39,123 nt of DNA from G963674505 sp964575975 (GTDB lineage: Bacteria; Desulfobacterota; Desulfobacteria; Desulfobacterales; SKZT01): positions 1 through 39,123 of the forward strand of contig CAZNTU010000025.1 of NCBI GenBank assembly GCA_964575975.1, in the 5' to 3' direction. This document shows, in pieces, positions 1-9,700 of this stretch (position 1 is the first letter of the stretch; each line of letters begins with the position of its first letter). The position numbers and the translations under genes were made by a program. The notes under the pieces were generated by a model. It was not told the origin of the DNA, did not search any database, and was given only the letters and a program-made list of their open reading frames with translations.

Positions 1-58
1 CGCCACCCTGGGTTGGCGATGCTCTCCGGGACCCTTACCCTGAAAGGGTTGCATAGTT
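1..58. repeat. Two adjacent REP-like hairpins at the left edge
   Basis: Positions 1-18 form an imperfect hairpin (CGCCA-CCC pairing with GGT-TGGCG), and 31-49 form a second one (ACCCTT pairing with AAGGGT). They lie before pglZ, where the end of the preceding BREX gene might be expected. No open reading frame with coding character crosses 1-154. The paired-hairpin form resembles dispersed extragenic palindromes, but only one copy is visible here, so membership in a genome-wide family is inferred. The left end may continue outside the window. Confidence 0.4.
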
Positions 59-154
59 TGCGTGTAAGGATGAAACGAAAAACTTGCTCGCTGTCCCGTG
101 AGAAGAATTCCGCCAGCGCCCTAAAACCATCTTGCTACCGAAACGCATGAAAAA

Positions 155-2773
155 ATGGACACGGAACAAATAAAAAACACACTCGAAAAGATTTACCAAA
201 GCCACCGCATCGTATTCTGGTACGACGCCGAAAAGGAGTTCGACGACATTCTGGAGTCCATCGGACTCGACGACGTTTCCGTCTTGCGACTGGACGGCTT
301 CGGGTCGCTGGAACTCAAAATCAGGCTGGAGCAAGAAGACCCGACCGGAAAATACCTCCTGTACGCCCCCTGTGCCGAACCCGCCCCGGACGAGGACTGG
401 CTTCTCGACATCCGGCTTTACAGCCAAACCTTCCACGCCGATCAGGCTTCCATTCTATTGAACGAACTGACTCTCGAAAGGCAGAGCCTGCGTCCGCACA
501 TCAAAAAACGGAAAGACTTTTTCAAAAGCCAGGACCGATTGAACCGTTTGAAAAAATGGATCGTGTCCGGGGACGGAGAGGACGAGATCGACATCAAGAT
601 GCTCGCCGTTCTGACGCGAGCGGGACATCCCGACATGTTTTCCGTCCTGACGAGCCTTCTCGCGGATTTTTGTTCGCGGGACGATTTCGACGAGGACGAA
701 CCTCCCAAGTCGTGGACGGACATTGAAAAGTTCGGGCTGAAGACCGCGTTCTGGAAATTCGTGGCGAAAAGTTTCGGATACGCCAAGGAGGACTCTCCGA
801 ACCTGGCCGACTTTCTTCTAAGGCTGTTCGCGACCGATCTTGCCAACGGCATGGATGTCGCCCCTCCTCCATCGATTTCCCATTTCGTCACGGACAATTC
901 CTCCGGGTCGATCAACTGCTCCGTCTTTCTTTCCCAGTGGCGAACCAACGCGGCGTTCTGCAAATACTACAACCGGATTTCGGAAATCGTCGCCAAGAAA
1001 CTCAAAATCGACGAATTGCTGACGACGTTCGACTTCGAATCCCTTCTCGACGCGACGACGTTCGAATCCGTCGAAAGAAGAATCGTCAGCTCCATCAGGG
1101 ACCATATTCAAAAAGACCCCGAGAAGGATTACCGGGTGGTCGGGGAAGCGATAAGGAAAAGACTGGACGGTTATTGGGCTACGACCGTCCTCGACCCCGA
1201 TTCGAGCGTCAACCTCTACAGAACGGTCTATAAGGCGCTCGAATCCGCGATCAAGCTTTTCGAACTCCGGAGGAAATACGACTCGGGATTCGGCTACGCG
1301 TCCGCGAAGAAAATGTTCGAAGCGTACGCGTCCGATATTTTCCGGTTCGACCAAAGCTACCGGATATTCCACGAACTCGCGGACAAGGCGGACATGGCGG
1401 GATGGGACGTGCTGAAGTCCCTGAAGGAGACCGTGGAGAGTTGCTACGGCGGATGGTTCATCGACCGGCTGGCCTTGAGATGGGGGGATTTTCTGAAACA
1501 TGGAGAATCGGGCGGCTTGATCGAAAACTGGAAATTGCCGTACGTCCCCAACCAATACGGCTTTTTCGACAAATACGTCGCTCCCGTCTTGAGACAAGGC
1601 TCCAGAAACCGGATATTCGTCGTCGTCAGCGACGCGTTTCGGTACGAGGCGGCGGAAGAACTGGCCGGAAAGATCAACGGCAAGTATCGCATGAAAGCCG
1701 ATCTGGAGGCCATGCTGGGAATCGTCCCCGGCTATACCGCCTTGGGAATGGCGGCGCTTCTTCCCCATAAAACGATTTCCTTCAAGGACGACGCAAAAGC
1801 CGAAGTACTCGTGGACGGCAAGCCCTGCGGTTCCCTCGATCAACGGGCGGCCGTCCTGAACGAATACAACGGGACCGCCGTCAAATTCGAATCGTTCATC
1901 TCCATGACCAAGGACTCGGGCAGGGAATTCGTGAAACCGTACCAGATCGTCTACATCTACCACGACAAAATAGACGCGGTCGGAGACAAGGCGGTTTCGG
2001 AAAGCAGCTGCTTCCAGGCCGTGCGGGACGCCATCGACGAAATCTACGCCCTGGTCAAATTCATAATCAACAGCCTGAACGGAACAAAGGTCCTGGTCAC
2101 GGCGGACCACGGGTTCGTCTATCAGGAAAAAGCGCCGGAACCCATAGACAAAAGCGCGCTGAAGATCGATCCGGGCAGCGCCGTCAAGACCCACAAAAGA
2201 TTCGTGCTCGGAAAAAAACTCGGCCAGCCCGAAAATTCCTTCAAAGGAAACGTCAAAACGACCTGCAACGCGGACTCGGACCTGGAATTCATCACCCCGA
2301 AATCCACCAACCGATACAATTTCATCGGAGGGGCGAGATTTTTCCACGGGGGGACGATGCTTCAGGAAATCGCGGTCCCGGTTGTCGCGGTTGCCCAAAT
2401 GAAGGGCAAGCATCTCGAAAAATCGGAAGTACACCAGGTCGGCGTCTCCCTTCTCGGTTCCTACAAGAAAATCGTGGTCAACCGGCCGATCTTCAAATTG
2501 ATTCAAACCGACCCGGTTTCCGAGCGCACGAAACCGAGAACGTTGAAAATATCACTTCGGGACGGAAACGAACTCGTCAGCAACGAGGAGATGGTCACGT
2601 TCGACAGCGAGTCGTCCTCCATGGAGGACCGGCAAAAATCCGCAAGGCTCGTCCTGAAGTCCGGGACGTACGACAACAAGAAGGAATATTTCCTGATGAT
2701 CCGCAATATCGACGACACGGAATTCGACAGTCTTCCCGTCCATATCGACATTGCGTTCGCAAACGATTTTTAA
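155..2773 (+). CDS. pglZ: BREX system phosphatase-like protein PglZ
   Basis: An 872-residue protein of the BREX PglZ family (alkaline-phosphatase superfamily fold), one of the core proteins of BREX phage defence. The central PglZ domain is recognisable by VSDAFRYEAAEEL, whose metal-binding Asp is near residue 493, and by the later TADHGF segment, with Asp and His near 651-652. The N-terminal 300 residues hold the family opening (RIVFWYDAEKEF), and the length suits the type 1 (type A) PglZ. The next gene, brxL, starts 9 bases after the stop, which is the type 1 order pglX-pglZ-brxL. The start at 155 has no strong ribosome-binding site, so an upstream alternative cannot be excluded. In BREX, PglZ is required for defence and host methylation, but its exact catalytic role is not settled. 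Family assignment is firm; activity in this copy is inferred from the retained metal ligands. Confidence 0.93.
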   Translation: MDTEQIKNTLEKIYQSHRIVFWYDAEKEFDDILESIGLDDVSVLRLDGFGSLELKIRLEQEDPTGKYLLYAPCAEPAPDEDWLLDIRLYSQTFHADQASILLNELTLERQSLRPHIKKRKDFFKSQDRLNRLKKWIVSGDGEDEIDIKMLAVLTRAGHPDMFSVLTSLLADFCSRDDFDEDEPPKSWTDIEKFGLKTAFWKFVAKSFGYAKEDSPNLADFLLRLFATDLANGMDVAPPPSISHFVTDNSSGSINCSVFLSQWRTNAAFCKYYNRISEIVAKKLKIDELLTTFDFESLLDATTFESVERRIVSSIRDHIQKDPEKDYRVVGEAIRKRLDGYWATTVLDPDSSVNLYRTVYKALESAIKLFELRRKYDSGFGYASAKKMFEAYASDIFRFDQSYRIFHELADKADMAGWDVLKSLKETVESCYGGWFIDRLALRWGDFLKHGESGGLIENWKLPYVPNQYGFFDKYVAPVLRQGSRNRIFVVVSDAFRYEAAEELAGKINGKYRMKADLEAMLGIVPGYTALGMAALLPHKTISFKDDAKAEVLVDGKPCGSLDQRAAVLNEYNGTAVKFESFISMTKDSGREFVKPYQIVYIYHDKIDAVGDKAVSESSCFQAVRDAIDEIYALVKFIINSLNGTKVLVTADHGFVYQEKAPEPIDKSALKIDPGSAVKTHKRFVLGKKLGQPENSFKGNVKTTCNADSDLEFITPKSTNRYNFIGGARFFHGGTMLQEIAVPVVAVAQMKGKHLEKSEVHQVGVSLLGSYKKIVVNRPIFKLIQTDPVSERTKPRTLKISLRDGNELVSNEEMVTFDSESSSMEDRQKSARLVLKSGTYDNKKEYFLMIRNIDDTEFDSLPVHIDIAFANDF

Positions 2774-2782
2774 GGGTGGGGA

Positions 2783-4816
2783 ATGGAAATCGAAGTCGGC
2801 ACAGACGCATTGTTGAACATGAATTTCGCGGGCCGCGTCGTTCGAAAGGACCTGACGAAGCTTCTCAAGGAAGGGGCCAACGTTCCGGTGTACGTCCTGG
2901 AGTATCTTCTGGGAATGTACTGCGCGGTGGACGACGAGGAGGTCATCCGGGACGGGCTGAAAACCGTAAAGAACATTCTCTCCGAAAACTACGTGAGACC
3001 CGACGAGGCGGAAAAGATCAAATCCAAGATCAGGGAGTGCGGCAACTACAAGATCATCGACAGGGTGACGGTGAGACTCAACGACAAGAAGGACATCTAC
3101 GAAGCCGCGCTGTCCAACCTCGGCGTCAGGGGAATCGAAATATCCAGCGCCGCAGTCAAAGACTACGAGAAGCTTCTCGTGGGCGGCATCTGGTGCATCC
3201 TGACCCTTCAATACCTCTACGAGGAAGGCTCGAAAAGCTCGCCGTTTATTCTTTCGGAACTGAAGCCGATTCAAATGCCCAACCTGGACCTGCAATCCGT
3301 TTTCGAGGGAAGAAGGGCCTTCACCGAGGAACAATGGATAGACGTGCTGCTGAGATCGACCGGCCTGGAGCCGGCCGCTTTCGAACCCCGGGTCAAATGG
3401 CACTTGGTCGCCCGTCTCGTGCCTCTGGTCGAGAACAACTACAACATTTGCGAACTCGGTCCCAGAGGAACGGGAAAGAGCCACATCTACAAGGAGATCA
3501 GCCCCAATTCCATCCTCGTTTCGGGGGGCCAGACCACCGTCGCCAACCTCTTCTACAACATGAGCACGCGAAAAGTGGGCCTGGTCGGCCTGTGGGACGT
3601 GGTCGCGTTCGACGAAGTGGCGGGAATCAATTTCAAGGACAAGGACGGCATCCAGATCATGAAGGATTTCATGGCGTCGGGGTCTTTTTCGAGAGGACGC
3701 GACGTCATAAACGCCAACGCCGCGATGGTGTTCGTCGGAAACATCAACCAAAGCGTGGATGTTCTGGTGAAGACGGGGCATCTGTTCGCGCCCTTTCCCG
3801 AGGAAATGATCGATTCCGCCTTTTTCGACAGGATGCACTGCTACCTGCCGGGGTGGGAAATCCCCAAGATGCGCCCGGAGTTTCTGACGAACCAATACGG
3901 CCTGATCGTCGATTTTCTCGCGGAATTTTTCAGGGAGATGCGAAAGAGAAGCTTCACGGACGCAATCGACCGGTATTTCAAGATCGGAAACAACTTGAAC
4001 CAGCGGGACGTGATCGCGGTGAGAAAGACCGTTTCCGGCCTGTTGAAGCTTTTGTATCCTCACGGGGAGTTCGGCAAGGACGTGGTCGAAAGATGCTTCG
4101 TCTATGCGCTGGAGAGCCGGAGACGGGTGAAGGAACAGCTCAAGAAGATCGGGGGCATGGAATTCTACGACGTTCATTTCAGCTACATCGACAACGAAAC
4201 GCTGGAGGAAAAATTCGTAAGCGTTCCGGAACACGGCGGCGCTTCGCTGATTCCCGAAGGTCCGATGAACCCGGGAACGATGCATACGGTCGCGTTGGGA
4301 ACAAGCGGCCGACTGGGACTTTATCGATTAGAACTCCAGGCGACGGCGGGAACGGGCAAGCTTTCCGTCTCGGGATCGGGGGCGAACGCGAAGACGAAGG
4401 AGGCGATAAAGATCGCGTTCGACTATTTCAAGGCCAACGTTTCGAGAGTAAGCTCCATGAGCAGGGTCGGCGATCACGACTATCATCTTCACGTCGTGGA
4501 AATCCACAACACGGGAGCGGCGACGACCTTGACCCTGTACAGTTTCGTCGCCTTTTGCTCCGGTCTGACGGGCAGGCCGGTCAGGAGCCAGATGGTCGTC
4601 CTCGGAGACATGAGCTTGGGCGGAACCATCGTCCCTGCGACGAATCCGGGTCAAATTCTCCAGGTGGCGTTCGATTCCGGGGCGAAAAAAATCCTGATTC
4701 CCATGAGCAGCGTCGGCGACATCCAAACCATACCGGGGGAACTTTTCGCCAAGTTTCAGACCAGTTTCTATTCGGACCCGGTGGACGCGGTTTACAAGGC
4801 GTTGGGAGTTGAATAA
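2783..4816 (+). CDS. brxL: BREX system AAA+/Lon-like protein BrxL
   Basis: A 677-residue BrxL, an AAA+ ATPase fused to a Lon-like C-terminal domain. It opens with the family-typical stretch around MNFAGRVVRKDLTKLLKEGA. Walker A is GPRGTGKS at residues 226-233, and Walker B is VVAFDE with the Asp/Glu pair at 277-278. A following GNIN segment fits sensor 1. The last 150 residues have the Lon-type fold pattern (LGDMSLGG, then GAKKILIP), but the place where Lon carries its GPSAG serine reads NTGAA, so classical Lon proteolysis looks unlikely. That is an inference from motif comparison. BrxL forms ring-shaped DNA-binding assemblies and is needed for phage restriction in type 1 BREX. It follows pglZ by 9 bases, and its stop codon lies 4 bases before the start chosen for pxpB. 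It is therefore the last BREX gene of the locus. Confidence 0.94.
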   Translation: MEIEVGTDALLNMNFAGRVVRKDLTKLLKEGANVPVYVLEYLLGMYCAVDDEEVIRDGLKTVKNILSENYVRPDEAEKIKSKIRECGNYKIIDRVTVRLNDKKDIYEAALSNLGVRGIEISSAAVKDYEKLLVGGIWCILTLQYLYEEGSKSSPFILSELKPIQMPNLDLQSVFEGRRAFTEEQWIDVLLRSTGLEPAAFEPRVKWHLVARLVPLVENNYNICELGPRGTGKSHIYKEISPNSILVSGGQTTVANLFYNMSTRKVGLVGLWDVVAFDEVAGINFKDKDGIQIMKDFMASGSFSRGRDVINANAAMVFVGNINQSVDVLVKTGHLFAPFPEEMIDSAFFDRMHCYLPGWEIPKMRPEFLTNQYGLIVDFLAEFFREMRKRSFTDAIDRYFKIGNNLNQRDVIAVRKTVSGLLKLLYPHGEFGKDVVERCFVYALESRRRVKEQLKKIGGMEFYDVHFSYIDNETLEEKFVSVPEHGGASLIPEGPMNPGTMHTVALGTSGRLGLYRLELQATAGTGKLSVSGSGANAKTKEAIKIAFDYFKANVSRVSSMSRVGDHDYHLHVVEIHNTGAATTLTLYSFVAFCSGLTGRPVRSQMVVLGDMSLGGTIVPATNPGQILQVAFDSGAKKILIPMSSVGDIQTIPGELFAKFQTSFYSDPVDAVYKALGVE

Positions 4817-4820
4817 TAAA

Positions 4821-5504
4821 GTGCGATTTCGAATTTACGGAGACTGCGGCATATTGGTCGAATTCGGGGACAAAATCGATCCGGAGATCCATAGAAAAGT
4901 GCGTTCGGCGACCATTGCCCTCGAAAGAAACACGCCTGCCGGGGTGACGGAAGTCGTCCCTGCCTATCGTTCCTTGCTGGTCGTCTACGATCCCCGCTTG
5001 ACCAGTGCCGCCGAATTGAAAGAGACCTTGATCCGTCTTGAAAGCGAGTCCGTGGACGAAGAGCCGTCCCCGCCGAAGGCGGTCGAAATACCCGTTTGCT
5101 ACGGCGGAGAATACGGTCCCGACATCGAATTCGTGGCCAATTATCATGGGATTTCCGAGGAAAAAGTCGTCGCCGTCCATTCGTCTCCCGAATACCTGGT
5201 TTACATGCTCGGTTTCACGCCCGGTTTTCCGTTCCTGGGGGGACTTCCGGAAAATTTGCATACTCCCCGGTTGGAAAAGCCAAGAACGAGGGTCCCGGCC
5301 GGTTCGGTCGGAATCGCCAACGGCCAGACGGGCGTCTACCCGATCGAAAGCCCCGGGGGGTGGCGCTTGATAGGCCGCACTCCTCTCAAATTGTTCGACC
5401 CGGACAAAGCCGAACCCTTCTTGCTGGAAGCGGGCTGCTTCCTGAAATTCAAACCGATTTCCCCCGACGAGTTCGACGAAATGTCGAGGAGGCGGAAACA
5501 ATGA
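4821..5504 (+). CDS. pxpB: 5-oxoprolinase subunit PxpB (KipI family)
   Basis: A cytosolic subunit of the ATP-dependent 5-oxoprolinase PxpABC, which opens pyroglutamate to glutamate. The family block GFTPGFPFLGGL, then TPR..PR..VPAGSVGIA and YPIESPGGW.LIGRTP, is complete. The GTG at 4821 gives the usual N-terminus (MRFRIYGDCGILVEFGD). A GGGAG at 4804-4808 lies inside the end of brxL, 12 bases upstream. An in-frame TTG at 4809 would overlap the brxL stop and is a less convincing alternative. The gene ends in an ATGA overlap with pxpC. Older literature calls this family KipI, after a Bacillus kinase inhibitor; with pxpC attached, the oxoprolinase role is the better call. The third subunit, pxpA (LamB/YcsF family), is not in the window. 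Close packing against brxL suggests read-through from the defence operon or insertion of BREX beside this locus. Confidence 0.92.
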   Translation: MRFRIYGDCGILVEFGDKIDPEIHRKVRSATIALERNTPAGVTEVVPAYRSLLVVYDPRLTSAAELKETLIRLESESVDEEPSPPKAVEIPVCYGGEYGPDIEFVANYHGISEEKVVAVHSSPEYLVYMLGFTPGFPFLGGLPENLHTPRLEKPRTRVPAGSVGIANGQTGVYPIESPGGWRLIGRTPLKLFDPDKAEPFLLEAGCFLKFKPISPDEFDEMSRRRKQ

Positions 5505-6553
5505 CGCCCTTTTTGAAAGTCGTCCATCCCGGCTCTTTCACCACAATTCAGGACAAGGGCAGGTATGGCTTTCGGCGATTCGGGACGCCACCGAGCGGCG
5601 CTCTCGACCGGTTCTCCTACGGCGCGGCGAACATGCTCGCAGGGGCGGAAGAAGGTTCCGCCGCGCTCGAACTCACCTTTTACGGTGGACAATACCGGAT
5701 TCTGGCCCGCACCCGAATCGCCCTGGCCGGAGCGGAGATGGAAATCAGTCTGAACGGGAACAAGGTCGAAGGATGGCGGTCTTTCGAAGCGAATCCTGGA
5801 GACGATCTACGCATAGGGCAAGCGAAAAGCGGATGCAGGGCCTACCTTTCCGTCACGGGGGGTATCGACGCCCCCTTGGTCATGGGAAGCCGTTCGTGCT
5901 TCGCCGGAGCCAAAATCGGCGGCTTCTACGGGCGCGCCTTGAAACAGGGCGACGTCGTTTACATGGTCGAAGGAAAACCGGAAACGGAATCGAGAAGACT
6001 TCCCGACGAATACAGGCCCCGATACGAGCCGAAGGTCTCGCTTCGCGCGGTCGCAGGCCCTCAAGAGGAATATTTCGAGAAGAGCATGGAAACCTTTTTC
6101 GGGGAAGTCTACACGGTCGGCCACGAATCGAGCAGGCTGGGCTTGCGGCTGGAAGGTCCCCCCGTCCAAATCGCCGAAGGCAAGCCGAAGAGCATCGTTT
6201 CGGAACCGTCCTTGCCCGGAAGCGTCCAGATTCCCGAAAACGGCCTTCCCATCGTTTTGCTTTCCGAACAAACCGTGGGGGGCTACGCCAAGATCGCGAC
6301 GGTGGTATCGGCCGACCTCGACCGAATCGCCCAACTGATGCCGGGGGACAAAGTCCGTTTCGAACGAGTCGATCTGGAGGAAGCCCATCTACTTTTTTTC
6401 GGATATTGCGAAAAACTGGAAAAAGTCGCGCGGTGTCTGGAACTCGTCCAAGACCGCTTTGAAGACAATCCGCCACGATCGGCGGAGGATTTCTGGAAAA
6501 GGGACCCGGAAGAGTTCTCGCAACGCATTGGCCGCTTGTTGATTCAGATATAA
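5501..6553 (+). CDS. pxpC: 5-oxoprolinase subunit PxpC (biotin-dependent carboxyltransferase-like)
   Basis: A 350-residue PxpC, partner of PxpB in pyroglutamate hydrolysis. It belongs to the family related to the allophanate hydrolase/urea amidolyase C-terminal domain. Family landmarks are the opening VVHPGSFTTIQDKGRYG, the GTPPSGALDRFSY block, YLSVTGGIDAP and the late GGYAKIATV segment. The ATG at 5501 overlaps the pxpB stop by four bases, and GGAGG at 5487-5491 provides a ribosome-binding site at good spacing. The same frame stays open upstream through pxpB, but that extension lacks family similarity and was not used. Translational coupling with pxpB is expected. After the stop there are 172 bases without a gene, containing two small hairpins. 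Confidence 0.93.
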   Translation: MTPFLKVVHPGSFTTIQDKGRYGFRRFGTPPSGALDRFSYGAANMLAGAEEGSAALELTFYGGQYRILARTRIALAGAEMEISLNGNKVEGWRSFEANPGDDLRIGQAKSGCRAYLSVTGGIDAPLVMGSRSCFAGAKIGGFYGRALKQGDVVYMVEGKPETESRRLPDEYRPRYEPKVSLRAVAGPQEEYFEKSMETFFGEVYTVGHESSRLGLRLEGPPVQIAEGKPKSIVSEPSLPGSVQIPENGLPIVLLSEQTVGGYAKIATVVSADLDRIAQLMPGDKVRFERVDLEEAHLLFFGYCEKLEKVARCLELVQDRFEDNPPRSAEDFWKRDPEEFSQRIGRLLIQI

Positions 6554-6603
6554 GGCCACTTTCGAAACGAGAAGACGAATTCGGCCACGGCTTGGCGGCC
6601 TGC

Positions 6604-6648
6604 GGACGCGAAGCGTCCTGGCACGCATTCCCACGCGAAGCGTGGGAA
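6604..6648. repeat. Tandem GAA-loop hairpins, REP-like
   Basis: Two hairpins stand in a row. The first is GGACGC-GAA-GCGTCC at 6604-6618. The second is TTCCCACGC-GAA-GCGTGGGAA at 6628-6648. Both have perfect stems (6 and 9 bp) and the same GAA loop inside an ACGCGAAGCGT core. The second resembles the short palindrome (CCCACGC..GCGTGGG) that I recall as widely dispersed in bacterial intergenic DNA. Neither is followed by a T-run, so they do not look like canonical terminators, though they sit just after pxpC. Confidence 0.6.
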
Positions 6649-6725
6649 CGAGATAGATTATTCGTCCCCTGTTTATTTTTTATTGAGACTTTTTGCTCGT
6701 AACTTAATAGGGACTTGTTAAAAAA

Positions 6726-9700
6726 ATGCAGTCGATCGGCATCATAGAATCCAAACTTTTGATTCCCGTCGTTTCAAGCGCTGTTTTTCGAGAGCGCTTG
6801 CGTTTTCTGGCCGAGGAAATTCCCAAAAAGAAACTCGCCACCGTCATCGCGGGATCGGGCTACGGCAAAACAATCCTGGCCGCCCAACTGGTCGCTCGAA
6901 CGGGAATGCCGACAGTATGGTACCGCATGGACGAATCCGACGGCGATCTTCCCACGTTCATACGGTACCTGAATCGAGGCTTTCAAAAACAGTTCGGGAA
7001 TTTCAGCGACGCCGAGGTTCGGTTCCGGACAGAACCGGGTTTTTCGCAGCTGGGCCGCGAGGCTATACTGACGGCGTTTCTGGGCGAACTTGAAAAGAAC
7101 GTGGACAAGGACGTTCTGATCGTTCTGGACGATTTCCACTTGGCGCAAACATCGGCGGAAATCAAGGACGGCCTGGATTATATTCTTCGGAGAATTTCTC
7201 CGCTTGTCCATATCGTTCTTCTGGGAAGAACCGACCCCGGCTTGCCGGTCTCCAAAATGAGACTTGCGGGGGAATTGCTGGAAATTTCCGAAAGCGACCT
7301 CGCGTTCGACATGGACGAGGCCCGCGCCCTTTTCGCGGATATCTTCTCTTTCGAGATCGAGGAGGACCTTCTGGTCGAAATCCATAAAAATTCCGAAGGA
7401 TGGGTTTCCGGCCTCGTTCTTTTTTACCATTGCATGCGGAATTCTTCTTTGGAGAACGCCGGTGTCTTCGCCGACGGGAATCGGGAGCGGGCGCTTGTCC
7501 GCATTTTCGAATACCTGGAGGAAAACGCCTTTCGTGCGCTCCCGAGCGCCATCAAAGACTTTCTGACCCGGACATCCGTTCTCGACAAACTAGACGCGGA
7601 ATTGTGCGACCGCGTTCTCGGCATCGAGAATTCGGAGGAAATCCTGGAGTACCTGAAGTCCAATCATCTTTTCGTTTGCGCCCTTGACGGAGCGAACTCT
7701 CCCGTATACCAAGCCCATCACTTGTTCCAGGGATTTCTGCAAAAAAAGCTCGTCCGCGAGCTTGCCAAGGAAGACTTGCGCCTTCTGCACGCGAAAATCG
7801 CCAATGTATACGATTCCTCGGGACAACGGGACTTGGCTTTGAACCATTTCCTGCAAGGCGAACGATTCGAAAACGCGGCTCTGATTCTCGCCGAAATCGG
7901 AATGGATTTGTTGCTCCAAGGAAGAATCCGGCAAATTCTGTCCTATTTGGATCGTCTTCCCGGCGCGCTCGTGGATGAAGACCCCGATCTTCTGTATTTG
8001 AAATCGAAAGCGCTCTCGCTGAACGGAGACCCGTTCGCCGGTATTTCGATCTGCCGCAAAGCGCTGTCGGTGTTCTCCCAAAGAAAGGCAGTCGGAAAAG
8101 CGGCCATGTGTTTGAAAGAAATAGGCTTGCTCCATTATCAAACAGGAGACGCCCGCAAAGCCGAGAGAATGTATAAAAATCTCTTGAAGAGAATCGATAC
8201 GAATTCGTTCACGGCCTTCGAAATGCTCGGAATCCTGATATTTTTTTCGGGCTTGCTGGGAAAAACGGGCCAAGGCGAAAAGTACATCGAGCAATATCTT
8301 TCCCTAATGCCGTCTTTCGGCGATTATCGGGAGGCTTCGACGGCTTGGCTGCATCTGAATCAAAGCGCCTTTCATTTTATGCTCGGCGGATTCGAGGCAT
8401 CCCTGCGCCATAGCCTGGAATGCGAAAAGCTGATCCAAAAATTCGGGCTTTGCTCCCTGATTCCCTTGAACTGCTTTCAACTCTCGTCGTGCCACTGTTG
8501 CCAAGGCAGGTTCGACAAAGGTTTGGAGGAGTCCGAAAGAGGATTGAAGGCCGCAACCGAATTCGGACTCTTCGACAGCCAGTACGCATGGATTGCGAGC
8601 GTCAAGGCTCAAAGCCTGCTCGGGCTCGGCAATTTGGCGGATGCCTCGTGGGAAGCCGAAAGAAGCCTGTCGATTTTCACGGAACTGGGAAATCGATGGG
8701 GACGGGCGCATTCCTGTCGAATCTTGGGAGGCATCGAGCATGCAAAGGGCAATCTCCCGAAAGCCGAGCATTGGCTTCGCGACGGCTTGAAAGCCATCGA
8801 CGGGCTCGATTTGCGCATGGCCGAGGGAGGGTTGAAAGCGGACCTGGCCCGACTGTGCATGGCGCAAAACGAATACGACAAGGCATATGGCTTCCTTTCC
8901 GCAATCGAACACCTGGTCGAGCCGTTTCGGTTCGAACGATTCCGAACGCTTCTTCTGTTCGCGGAATACCACAATCATAGAAATCAAGGTCGAAAAGCTC
9001 GAGAATACTTGGAGAAAGCCTTGACCGCCGCGGAACGGGACGACTACGCGTTCGGGCTGACAAGCCTGTCGGGCCGGTTGATTCCATTGACGAACCATGC
9101 GGACGCGTCGGGAACGGACGTCTCCGAATTGATCGGCGGCCTTGCGACCCCTCCCCTTCGGATATACTGCCTGGGCGAATTCAGAGTGTTCGCAGGGAAC
9201 CGGGAAATCCCCGAAACCCGATGGAGCAGCCGCAACGCGCTGCTCTTGTTCAAGCATTTGGCCTTGTTTGGCGGACGAGGGTTCATCCACAGGGATTTCC
9301 TGATCGAATTGCTCTGGCCGGACGAGGACATCGATAAAACAACCAAAAGATTCCACGTGACCATGAACCATCTTCGAAGAATGCTCGAACCTTGGCTGTC
9401 TCGAGGAAAGGTTTCTTCGTACGTCCGAAAAAGCGGGACGGCTTACCGTCTGCATTTGGGTTTCGGCGGCTTTACGGACGTCGATCGATTCGAGAGGTCC
9501 TGCGAAGCGGCCGAGAACGAAACCGATCCCCAAAACGCCGTGACGATGTCCGTCGAGGCCGAGAAAATGTACAAGGGAGACCTGTTGCCCTCCTCCGAAG
9601 ATCTTTACATCGATTGGATCATCCAGGAAAGAGAACGGATCAAGTCTCGCTACCTGAGACTTTTGAACCGGATCATGGATTCCATGGAAGGACGCAAGGA

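Noticed and set aside
818..2506. Long minus-strand open frame opposite pglZ
   Set aside because: It is a by-product of codon bias in pglZ on the other strand; the translation has no domain-like sequence and pglZ is certain.
2552..4285. Long minus-strand open frame opposite brxL
   Set aside because: Same reason: fully antisense to a recognised gene, with composition typical of a shadow frame.
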